A stretch of DNA of 64,000 nucleotides from Xanthostigma xanthostigma (Eukaryota > Arthropoda > Insecta > Raphidioptera > Raphidiidae), in assembly GCA_963575645.1 (NCBI GenBank), contig OY754469.1:21098001-21162000 (forward strand), in the 5' to 3' direction. Positions 1 to 10,954 of this stretch are shown one piece after another. The notes beneath the pieces are model-generated. The model ran no database searches. It saw nothing but the letters and a program-made list of their open reading frames with translations, and was not told the DNA's origin. The position numbers were made by a program, and so were the translations under genes. Each line of letters starts with the position of its first letter. The first letter of the stretch is position 1.

Positions 1-274
1 AATAATATTAGAAAAAAGAAAACAAAACTTGTTGGCTTTACTAACGGTGGCACAGCAACGATGTAGATCTTGGTTTAGGTTGTCAATCAATCGGCAACGC
101 ATAATGTGATTTCAATTTTTTTTAAATAATCAGTGCAGCTAAAAGTAAAATTTTCCCAGCCACGCTCACTTATTTAAATCTAAAAATTACAGCTATGTTT
201 TTGTCTTTTTTTGCTCGTCCCATTTCCGCGTCACTACAGAAACGACTAATAGAAATACTTTCGTTACGTTTTAT

Positions 275-496
275 CCATAGAGATATTACAATAGAGTACG
301 CGAGAGAGTAGTGAAAGTGTCTGCAATTAAGAGAGAGAACAGTTCTTTATCTCTATGGCAACTAATGATGCAAAACAATGCTGATTTGAGTAAACAAATT
401 TCTTGCTTTCTGCAGCGTTCTCTCTCTTAACTGAGTTGCCTTTCACTTATGGCAAACATACGCACTAGCGTACTCTATTTACTTATATCTCTATGG
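275..496. mobile_element. Fold-back MITE
   Basis: The ends ccatagagatatta.. and ..atatctctatgg are inverted copies, and the inverted similarity continues inward (agagtacgc; ttaagagagagaac against gttctctctcttaa). The arms are about 90 bp with a small centre. I could not define a clear target duplication, so the superfamily is open. Confidence 0.65.
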
Positions 497-1614
497 TTTT
501 AGCTAGGTATATCACTATATCCTTTTGATATCACTGTGGCTAAAGAAGTTTAACTTCAAAAAGATGTGATAATATACAACATTCAAGGTTACTTTTGACT
601 TGTTTCGTGACATCGTTATAATATTTATATGTGGAAAGCGTGTATCCTAGACAAACTAGAAATAATAATACTTGTAAGACACTTTATAGACGTCAGTAAG
701 TCATGTTTCTCACACCATATTGCCCCGTTTCTTCCACCGTCACATGTTTTATACACAATACTGCCATACTTTGAATGCCACTTCATTTCTACACGTATGT
801 TATGCTATGTCTCTCACACCATAAATGTCTCGTTGCTTACACCATGTAGCTTAGAATATATTATGTACTTTATAATAATATATAAAATCTATAACGATTT
901 GTAGGTTAAAAAATATAGAGTGTACCGAACTCTCAAACGTACTATACCACTATTATACTACTATACCATGTAAACAATTGTTTAAATTGCGAAAAAGAAT
1001 AAAATAATTTGTAATCTATTTACAGATCTCAAAAACATTGTTTTTTTCTTTTACTTTCTCTTGAAAAATGATTACATAAATCAAAACCTTTTTGAACTCA
1101 CAGTATAGGTAGGTACTGTATTTATAACCTTCGTTAGCATATTTATCAAATTTATGTTAAGTCGCGTTTATCATTTAAAAGAAAATTACAGAATATAGAT
1201 AGAGAATTATCTTTTTAAGTTTCATCTACGTTTCGTGTCGAAAATCAATCTGGAGTCATGAATGAGCAGAAGAATGAAAAGAGAAACAAAACAATTCTCA
1301 AAACCCAGAAGCAACTTATAAATCGAAATGTATTAATATATTGTTACAGTCAAGATGATATTTTTCCCGTCCCATTTCAATAAAGATTATACGTGCTTGT
1401 TTTATCTATACAAAAACTGGATTGTACATATTATATAGGTAGATTAGAGATTTACAGACGCTCAACAACTGAGAATTATAATAAGTGTTCCTTTTAATCA
1501 CGCAATATTTAAAATATTCAGTTGTCAATTTGGAAAAATTTTACATATATTCAACTGGTTACCATCAGGACTCAAACCTGAATCTCTCAATTTCGCGCGT
1601 TGTTTGATTTAAAT

Positions 1615-1853
1615 CAGTGATTCTCAAAGTGAATACCGCTCCCTGGTGGGTGCTGCAGCAATCCAGGGGGGTGGTGATGGCAACAGGTGCATATGAGGGC
1701 GATGAATTTTGAGTTCAAAAATAGTTTCATATTTTCAAACTGCAATGTTTCTAATTTACATCTTTTTTTACTATAAATATTTAACGAAAAAAGTAGAAAA
1801 AAAAAGCATTTCTGCATAGGGGGCGGTAGGCCAAATAAGTTTGGGAACCACTG
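1615..1853. mobile_element. hAT-type non-autonomous element (239 bp)
   Basis: The termini CAGTGATTCTCAAAG and (reverse strand) CAGTGGTTCCCAAACTT are imperfect inverted repeats of the hAT CAGNG type. The element is flanked by a perfect 8-bp duplication ATTTAAAT (1607-1614 and 1854-1861). It has no coding capacity. Confidence 0.85.
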
Positions 1854-2936
1854 ATTTAAATCAACCAACACAGTAGCAAACACTGTGCTATAAAATCAAT
1901 AATTTCATTTTTAGTGTTAGAGGTTTTTTGGCGGTACTATTCACTATCAATCTGTATAAGATAGAGAAAACAAAACTCTCTACATTTACTTCCCCAATGT
2001 ATTTCTTGATCACGCTGTAAGTATGAACCTGTTACCTACATCACATCTGTTGAAGCAAATGGCACCTATTTATTGATTTTCTGTCTTTTATATACGACAT
2101 GATACATACATACGGTACTGCAGCCTTTGTAAATGCATATAGTGAATAGGCATGCCGACTACACCCTCGCCTAAATACATAACATACATACAGACGCGGT
2201 ATGCTGACACGGTAGTGCTGGCTGCAGCTATTCAAAATATGAATCATTGTCAGCAAGTTGAAAAGAGACACGCTTCCCTTATGAAAATACATCGTAGTCA
2301 AACTGTACAATAAATTTTCCACAGAATTTTATAACGGAAATTGAAGAAATTTATTTAAAAAGCTAAAAAAAACACAATATAAACAGGACCGGACCGAAGA
2401 AAACGCAAACGTATAGAAAATTTTTAAAGAAAACTTGTAAAATGAAACAATGTAAATAATGTAATTATAGTTTTTGTATTGGGAAATATATACGTATTTC
2501 GAACAATTTCTAACAATATTTCAACACAGATATATATCTTGGCGACGAACGTATCACTGACACGCAGAAAGTCCGACGAAAAATTGTTCTAGAATTGAAA
2601 ATATTAACCTTAGAAGAGTAAAAATTTCAGAATAATTATTTATTGGTAAATTGTAGAAAATCAAATGAGGTATCCGCAGCGAGATATTTTAAAGAAACTG
2701 TTTTTGCGCATTTCTATTATGACGGCCCCGGCGGCTACGATCTTATTTTGTATTTTTTCTCATTTCATTAGGGCATGAACATCTACAAATTCTCAAAGTT
2801 TCAAAATTCCGCCGTTATTCGGATTGCAATATACCTATCAACTGAACTAATAAAATATATTGACGATATAATATAGAGTTGGGGAATAAATAAAGAAATA
2901 AATAACTTCATACGATGAAAAATTAACTGTGATCTG

Positions 2937-3247
2937 CCGTCTAAAATGATTACTGTGATCTGACAAGAGGTAACTATACGTTCCAAAGTAACGTATGTTG
3001 TTCCATGTCACTGCAATCACGACGGTCGCTCCAACCGAGTAGCCGGTCAACGCCGATGTAACCATCCGACCGAGTGTTTGCTCAGTCGGGCGGCATTCGG
3101 CGTATGCAGCCGTCTAAAATGATCACTGTGATCTGACAAGACGTCACTACGTTACAAAGAAACGTATGTTCTATGTCACCGCAATCACGACGGTCGCTCC
3201 AACCGAGTAGCCGACGTAACGTCCGACCGAGTGTTTGCTCGGTTGGT
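2937..3247. repeat. Two-copy direct repeat, ~173 bp period
   Basis: Segments 2937-3091 and 3110-3247 are similar head-to-tail. Both start ccgtctaaaatgat, both contain cgacggtcgctccaaccgag, and both end near gaccgagtgtttgctc. They are more G+C-rich than their surroundings. Open frames on the minus strand through them do not resemble a protein family. Confidence 0.7.
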
Positions 3248-3737
3248 ATCGACGTGACAAAGTCACGATGATTTTTCACTGTGATTTTTGTGTAACTGGA
3301 ATAACAGTCATTGTGATCACATAGTAACGAATTTTCCCATGTCATATCTAATATAATATTGTTTGCAACAGTTTCTATTTTCCTCTACCGTTTCAAACGA
3401 AATTAGGAGCTTTATAAGCAATTGAAAAACTTCCCTTAGACCAGCTCTGTATTGCAAGCATTCTGTTTTAAACTAAAAGTTGAACTATTTTAGTATTTAT
3501 ATAACGATATATTAATTTAGCCATTATGTTTTGAAGATGTCACGGGCCGGTACCAACATTATTAAGCTCAAAACTTATTTTAAATATTTTCTAAATACTA
3601 CGAATAGTTGACCTACAAAATTATTTTATTCGGTACCTATCTATACAAGTAAATAAAATAAGTGTCTTTATAATGTCAAAATAACAACTTTTTGCTAAAT
3701 GCATATGAAAGTACACGGTAAAAAACATTTTTTTTTA

Positions 3738-3895
3738 TTTTTGTCTGTCTATATGCCAGTCAGTTTGTTCCGGTTAATCTCCGAAACGACTGGACCGATT
3801 TTGACAGGACTTTCACCGGCAGATAGCTGATGTTATAAGGAGAAACTTAGGCTACTTTTATTTTAGAAAAAGAATTAGGGGTTCCGCGCAAAAAA
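3738..3895. repeat. Interspersed-repeat fragment (lepidopteran style)
   Basis: The run tctccgaaacgactggaccg, followed by attttgac, is typical of abundant lepidopteran short repeats. A related, more decayed stretch (aaaacgactaaaccgatttc) occurs near 41311. The exact class (SINE or Helitron-like) cannot be decided here. Confidence 0.45.
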
Positions 3896-4749
3896 AAAGA
3901 ATAAAATCCATGAAATTGTAAACAAAATCCGACTCAAATAGGGAAACATTATATATTAAAGAGATTATTCTATAAGGTTAATACAACAAGCCAAAAAATG
4001 AACAAAAAACAAAGAAATAATAAAACAAATATAAAACAGATATAGAAGTGGCACGTGTTTAGTTGAATAAATAATAGACGGTATTCTGTGGTAAACATTC
4101 CATTTTAGAAACTAGAAACACTTATAGTTTCAGCCTGTCAGTCAATTCGTCCATCCGTCTATCTATCTGTCTGTTTGTCACAGCCCTCCTATTCCCTAAT
4201 TCATATACCTATCAAGAAGAAATTTGGTATGCTGACAAAGATAGAAAGACCAAAAACAGAAATAATGGAATTTTTGGAAATATAATTGTTTTGAACCCCT
4301 TCTCATGGTGTAAAATGTGTACTCAATTTTCCCTTATCCCAATAAGTGGGATGTATAGACACGTCTTCTAAAATGCAGCAAAAGTGTTTCAGGGCTATTT
4401 AACTTTTATCCTTCAGTCTCAAAATATTTGTCTTCAAAGAAGTTTCTAAACCAAATCGATGGAAAATATCTGAAAACATTCCTAAATGTAAGCTTTAGTT
4501 AGTACTTTCAACGAAAATGATAACGAATATTTTAGTAGAAAATAGTTTATGAAAAATTAAGAAACAACTAAATTCGATATTAGAATGACTACGAAACCCG
4601 ATCTTGTGCGTGCTCAACAGGCTCTTGGCCGATTTCTTATACGGATATTAATGAATGTCGACGTAAAATAATAAATCGATAATATTTTTATAGGTTACGA
4701 TGCTAATAATAGAAACAAAAGTGTCGGTTACTGAACTTTAATATGAATT

Positions 4750-5155
4750 TTTAAAGAATAGCTTCTGTTGCTACATTGTTGAAACACCCATTGTTACATG
4801 TCTATATTAGAAAAATGTGTTTCTCAACCAATGTCACCATCGGGATACGAACCCCGAATCTTTCCACTATCATTACTCCATTACATTACTCCACAGTGAC
4901 ACAGTAAGGTCAATTCATCATTCTAATATATAGCAATTTGTAACTGTATATTTCACATCATGCGAGAGCTAATTTTTATCTTAGATAACATCAGATATGA
5001 ACCTTCACAGAAGTGAGAGCTGTGGGTGAATCAACGATGACAGTTGTTTTCTTATATTAATCTGATTCCTAAATCAAGACAATTTCTATTTCCTTAGGAA
5101 AGATAACAGCGAAAACTTTTCATGTTCATATGCAACAGAAGCTATTCTTTAAAAG
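4750..5155. mobile_element. Possible TIR element
   Basis: taaagaatagcttctgttgc near 4752 recurs inverted as gcaacagaagctattcttta near 5132. The interior gaaacacccattgttaca also occurs in the small MITE at 33901-33986, so the two are probably related. Confidence 0.5.
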
Positions 5156-5794
5156 TTATTTAATAGTAGTACGCACTATACCGTATTAAAATTCACATTT
5201 AATATGAATGTTTAAAAGTACATATATTAGGTATTTGTTTGAAATATCTATTTAAGTTACATTAATTATACGTTTTCCGTCTCGGAAAAAGTATTCTATT
5301 TTAAGGTTGTGAAATTAAAATGTAACACTAATGTATTACATAAAGTAGAAGAGCTTTTTTCTCGCTTGCTTTTCGCGATTTACTTGAAAAGTCCAATTTC
5401 AAATTTCATTGTCACGGTTGTATAGAGCATTATTAGCACGTTATCATAGAAGCATGAACACCGTCAAGTAGTGTCCGCCGGAAACTAGTTTTTACGGTCG
5501 AAACCGAAACTGAATTTCGGCTTCAGTCTCAGTTTCGGCCGAAAGCGAAGCCGAAATTTCATGTTTTCGAGGGAAAAATAAAGTAAACATTATTATAATC
5601 TGGAGTTATTTATTTTTTTATTTTTTAATCAACCACATATTAAAATCATTCAGCCTCTGATATTTTAACTTATCATATCATATAATTCCCCCCTATTTCT
5701 TCAAATAAATAAAATTGTCGACCAATTTTTTTCAGACTATATATTGACAAAAATTATAAAAATAAAGAAAATAAAATTGCTGATATCGCGTGAG

Positions 5795-6360
5795 GTGACG
5801 CGGGTAATGGCTAGTATTCAATGTTATATTTGCTATTCGTTGCCATGGTTACCTACATAATATGCTCCACGTCATGTAAAAATTAATTAAAGCATTAAAG
5901 ATTTATTTCTGACAGATCTACAAAACAAAAGAACAGCTGATTGTTGTATTTTCAAAATATTTCCGGAACTATAAAGCTTAGAAAAAAAATTTTACGAAAC
6001 TTTCATGAAATAATAAATAGAATAATAAGCCGTTATGAAAAGTATACCATTATTATATAAAAAAAACACCGTTGTAGCATATATCTCTTCTGCGCATGCG
6101 CCGATTTTCTCCAAAAACAATAAGGCTCTTCATATTTGCATGCCAAACATTCTCCCAAAATTTGATTTCAATCCGCTCATCCGTTTGACCTGTATTGTGT
6201 TCACAGACTAACCGATTTACAGACTCACAGTTTTTCCCAAAATAATGTTTTTTTGGATTCAGAAGACCTCAAAATCAAAATATATTGTAAAATTTGTGAA
6301 AAGTGACTTTTAACCTAAACTAGTACCTACCATTCCCCACTTGTGGGTTGGATGGTAAAA
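5795..6360. repeat. Family A interspersed repeat, copy 1
   Basis: Shares with 37321-37952 the order acgcgggtaa.ggctagtatt, atatctcttctg..catgcgccgatttt, ccgtttgacctgtat and a 3' end accattcccca...ggatggtaaaa. The 3' end can form a short hairpin (ccattcc/ggaatgg in other copies). Confidence 0.65.
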
Positions 6361-6766
6361 ATCAGTGTGCATTTTCTTTGTAATAAAACGTCAAGCTTTC
6401 CTGGACACGGTGTAGATACTTGTGCATAATATGTAAGTTAGTTAGGTTAAGTGGTTTCAGGTTACATACGTTACGGATGATCGGTGCAGCGCAAAGTGAC
6501 CTTGTAAACTTGATTCCTTAACACCTTTACTATTACATAAGTCGGTGTGCAGGTGGCGCGTTTGGTGTAAGCTGATTGCATTACACATGTGCTGCACTTC
6601 ATTGCACTCATGCACTGGACAACAGGTTTATGCAATGAAGACATACTATACCTATTCGAAGACAGATAATCCTAAATTGACGTATATGTATGTCAAAGGC
6701 GAATATCCTATTCTTTGACACAGATATTTTCACTGAGGGATGTTTAATTGATCGATAGATAATATA

Positions 6767-6999
6767 CAGGCTGTCCGGTAAGTACCACACTGAATTAAGG
6801 GGTCGGACAGAGACTAAAAATCTTTTACCAATCAGATTCGCGCTATAGCTTACTTACTGCTATAGCGCGCATCTGATTGGCTTCTTACTTTAGCTCATTA
6901 CCTTGTACGTCGGGTGAAAAAATGGTAAATGACTTTTCGTCTCTGAATTCTATTCTCTATCCAATTCATTAATCATGTGCGGTACTTACCGGACACCTG
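6767..6999. mobile_element. TA-flanked MITE (mariner-like)
   Basis: The ends CAGGCTGTCCGGTAAGTACC and (reverse strand) CAGGTGTCCGGTAAGTACCG are inverted repeats flanked by TA on both sides. There is an internal palindrome at about 6829-6881 (ccaatcagat...atctgattgg). It has no coding capacity. Confidence 0.75.
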
Positions 7000-7066
7000 T
7001 AGATGACAACTGCATTTGGCTAGATCATAATATACAAACATACATGAGTTCAAAATATAACTATTT

Positions 7067-7476
7067 ATAAGGAGAAAAATTAACGGGTGAAATAGCCAAT
7101 TTTGAGTAATAGAATTTTTATTTTTATAGTATCGTCGACGTTTCGCTAACGTTTGTTAGCAACCTCAGGACCAACTAAGATATAAAAATTTAAAACGTCA
7201 AAATTCAAAACGTTGAAAGACTGTCCTATATACTACACCTATATACTACACCTATATACTACATCTATTGTTGTATCTCTATATACCTATATTGTTGTAA
7301 TGAAGAATTCATAAAACACATGTATAAATGTAACATAATACTAAAAGTTAAATTTTTATATCTTAGTTGGTCCTGAGGATGCTAACAAACGTTAGCGAAA
7401 CGTCGACGATACTATACAAATAAAAATTCTATAACTCCAAATTGGGGCTATTTCACCCGTTAATTTTTCTCCTTAT
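7067..7476. mobile_element. Fold-back element with hammerhead-like motifs (family E)
   Basis: The arms of about 120 bp run ataaggagaaaaattaacgg.. inward, with the mirror ..ccgttaatttttctccttat. Each arm contains ggtcctgag, then a gctaac-aaac-gttagc hairpin, then gaaacgtcgac. The centre has three direct copies of tatatactacacc/atc. It shares layout with 19511-19622 and 52500-52708. Confidence 0.7.
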
Positions 7477-7519
7477 CAAGATCACAGCCGTCATCATATC
7501 AACATAACTATTTCTATAA

Positions 7520-7663
7520 AGTTTGTTCCAAGCAGCCAGCCAACGGTAACAAAACCGTCACTCGTATGCGCAGTAGCTAAAACGAGGCTGTTTGGTACAC
7601 GTTTAGCTACTGCGCATGCGGGTGATGGTTTCGTTAGTGTTTGCTGGCTGCTTGGAACAAACT
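7520..7663. mobile_element. Palindromic MITE (144 bp)
   Basis: The ends AGTTTGTTCCAAGCAGCCAG.. and ..CTGGCTGCTTGGAACAAACT are inverted over more than 20 bases, with further inverted matching inward (tatgcgcagtagctaaa). It begins 43 bp after the preceding fold-back element. Confidence 0.75.
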
Positions 7664-8087
7664 TATATTTATTTCAATAACAGAGTGTCTTTATGTTATT
7701 AAGCCATATGAAATAGATATTTAATGTCACACAGTAATATGGCGCTTTTTTAAATTCAAGTAATTAATACTATAAGTTTGAAGAAAGAAATAAACGTATT
7801 ATTGGCTGTTATCGGGAAAATAGACGCAAACGGGTATATTAAAATACGCGAGTATGGGTAGCCCTAATATCCGTGGACTAAGTGTGTAAAAGTAATGAGA
7901 CAAGAGAAGAAGACAATTTGTGGTTTGTCCTGTTGGATTAAAGTATTTGGTAGTGGCTTTATGTTGACAGATTGTGGTTATACTTCGGTATGGAGAGGTA
8001 TGTCTTAGTACTAACAAGCGAAACTATTAAAATATTTATTTTTACAGCATTTGAAACTTGTGTAGTTGACAAAAGACAATCTGTCTT

Positions 8088-8275
8088 ACATCTATACTAA
8101 TATTGCAAAGAAAGAGTGCCAATTTTGTGAGCTGATGAGTATGCGGAGGGTAATCTTAAAAATTACTCATCCGAGTTCAAACTTTTTTCATTAATATTTA
8201 GAATGGACCTTCATGGAGACCAATTTTGCAACGTAAGTCGACGAAAAAACAATGGCAATCTACAAATTCGGACCA
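8088..8275 (-). repeat. Interspersed-repeat fragment related to 14606-14840
   Basis: tagaatggaccttcatggag and gaccaattttgcaacg.. then aatggcaatctacaaattcg are the reverse complement of motifs at 14633-14740. A third scrap (ggcaatctacaaatccggg) is near 12042. Confidence 0.5.
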
Positions 8276-8657
8276 CTAGTGATTTAATAAAATCATTAGT
8301 AGTGCAAAATCGTGCCGAAAAAATAGAATATTTACTAATACATGCATTATGAAAACTCACACCGAATTTCTTAGGAGTTTAAATAAACTGTGAAAGATGC
8401 TAACATGAAAAAAATGCTCGTGTTTTGGCGTCTGTAAAAACTATTAAAAAAACAGCAATGAGCCTACAAACGACATTTTTTTATTAAACTATTGGAATGA
8501 GGTCCGTCTAAAAAATTAACACCGTTGGAGTTTTTGTCGAGCACTTAACATGACTACACGAGTTGGCTTAAAACATAATATTTTTCATTTCAAGAGGCTG
8601 ACGTCACTGACGCCAAACATCATTGCCTACTAACTACAGTGTATACATTATCTATCT

Positions 8658-9200
8658 CAGTGATTCCCAAAGTAGTCCCTACGGACCCCAAGGAGTCCCT
8701 GGGATCATTCAGGGGGTCCTTGGAAAATTATAATCAATTTTAGGGTCTCTAAACTACGTCAGGGGGTCCGCACAAGGTTTAATATAAATTTAAAAATAAA
8801 TTGTGACACATTTTTATTAACTCAAAAAAAAGAAACCGACTAGAAATCTAGGAATTAGTACTCGTGAGGATTTGCGGTTGCTACTCACAAACATTGAGCC
8901 GGACATAAATACATTCATGACATCCAATCAGATTCATCCAAGTCGTTAATTTATTTTGTATTTTAAAACAAAAGTTATAATTTTAATAAATACGAGTACT
9001 TCTTCAACAAAATGTTTTATTTATATTTTATTTTTACGTCACCATTCAAGACAAAAAGTTATATTTTTTATTTTTCTATTTAGCATTTATGTAGTTTTTA
9101 CCCAGAGTCCGTGGGAAAGTTTTGACTATGAAAGGGAGTCCGTGGACAAGTTTTGACTATGAAAAGGGGTCCGTGGGATAAAAGAGTTTGGGAACCACTG
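8658..9200. mobile_element. hAT-type non-autonomous element (543 bp)
   Basis: The termini CAGTGATTCCCAAAGTAG and (reverse strand) CAGTGGTTCCCAAACTC are flanked by a perfect 8-bp duplication ATCTATCT (8650-8657 and 9201-9208). The interior repeats ggggtcc/gagtccgtgg motifs near both ends. An open frame at 8956-9156 is not transposase-like. Confidence 0.85.
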
Positions 9201-10747
9201 ATCTATCTCATTCTGTCCGTGAGAAATCAGTGTACAGTAAGCAAATACGGCTATGTTAGAATATTTGCAGAGAAACGCATTTCATGTCTATTACATAAGC
9301 AGATATTAAAATTTTAAAAATGTTTATATTTCCGGTAATAATTAAAGTATTGCAATGAAATGGACGTCATTGTGTTTGCGGCAATAATTTCAAGTAGGAA
9401 AACGTCATAATACATTATTTTTTTTTTATCTAGAACAGTTTTATAAATGGATGTAAATTTCTGTTAAGTTTTTGCTCGAAATATACATCCAGTAACAAAA
9501 CTGTCGTAATTAAGAAGTGACCAAACTGAGCTTTATTATTAAGTACATCAACGTTTTTAGTATTAGGAGAAAAAAACTACCAAATTTATTTATTATTTAT
9601 TTGCAAACAACACAAATTGTAAAGTTTCAATGTAAATACTACTATTTCAATTTGGTCGTATTAAAGTTTTGAATCATTCTAAATTGTTATATTCCAAAAC
9701 AAGTAAAGAAGATAAGAAAAGAAAATCTCTTTTAAATTACAACAATGTCAGACAGAGGAAGAAAATTGCAAAGCGTCTCAGTGAAGATATATGTACAGAG
9801 AGAATATATTGTGTAAGTTTATACATGCTCTGTACATAGGAGTATTAAACAGACAGCTGAAAGAAACAGAAAAGAAAGAAGTATTTTGCAAAATATTAGG
9901 TTTCATTGGTTATTTTCTTCAGTCGTGATTAACAGTGATCTACAACGCGAAAATTTTACACATTTAACTATCTACTATTTCTGAAAAATAATACATCTTG
10001 AAATTATCGTGACACGCCAACAATTACTAGTAGTTGATTGTTTTCGAATGAATAAGGGTATTTTTACTATAAATAGGTATACTAACATAAAGCATTTGTC
10101 TTATAATGGGCAGATGTAGTACCTACTACTAATGTACAGGCATCTGGTATTTGAGGACAGTTCTTTATTGATTTTCAATAAGCGACGGTCTTCTTGCGAT
10201 GCTAAAATAAAATTCTTACATCGTCTGCTATTTTTATCATGAATTCTAACACATGAAAGATGAAAAACCGGCACTGAATAAGAGTTTCTCAACTTTTAAG
10301 TACCAGCGGTCTTTAAGATTTTTGACGTTTTTTAAACAATCTATGTAATTGTCAATAATTCACTAATTTTTATATAGAACCTCCAATTAAATAGATATCT
10401 AGTAGACACTGTTTCAAGGTTACAAGCCCAACGCGTATAACTATGTTGATCTCAAGAATCTATTTGTCCCAACTATTTAGCTAGTGCTAGATTTCTGATA
10501 TGACTTACAGCTTTTTTATAGATTTAAGTATGTCGATTGTTTTCAACATAATGGAAATCTCCATTTAGTTGAAAACCATTGACATTATTAAATCCTCATT
10601 TATAACTGAATTGCGCATCAGAAACTGAACATAAGTTCTGCAGAAATGAGATGGGCAGCAAACATTTACTGTATTTTAATTAAACTTATTGCAATTATGC
10701 ACAGAGTACAGACACATAAATATATAAATAAAAAACCTTTCAAAAAA

Positions 10748-10954
10748 AGCTTTTATTAAAATGTACTAAAATTCAGAAAATAATAAAACAAATAAAATCA
10801 CTTTTTATTATTGTTGACCTACCCTCAAAGCTTTTCACGAGAAGTTAAAATTATAACGACAAGCTTTTAGGTCAGGTCTAGAATGATATAAAATTATTGT
10901 ATTTTTTTAAAAGCTTACTACTTTCTTCGTTTTAGTACATTTTAATAAAAGCTT
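10748..10954. mobile_element. Palindromic-end MITE (~207 bp)
   Basis: aagcttttattaaaatgtac at the left is mirrored by gtacattttaataaaagctt at the right, giving terminal inverted repeats of about 25 bp. The interior is A+T-rich and non-coding. Confidence 0.65.

Noticed and set aside
4825-4900. ggttcgtatcc-like B-box on the minus strand, and similar ggttcaagtcc at 14480 and gttttgaatccc at 23480, considered as tRNA genes
   Set aside because: No cloverleaf with acceptor and anticodon stems could be drawn; at best these are tRNA-derived SINE scraps.
5465-5560. Dense cgaaac / ttcggc words resembling a hAT sub-terminal region
   Set aside because: Only one end is visible, with no matching terminus or 8-bp duplication, so no element could be delimited.
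7240-7262. Short tandem tatatactacacc copies considered as a CRISPR-like array
   Set aside because: Three adjacent short copies without spacers, inside a eukaryotic fold-back element.
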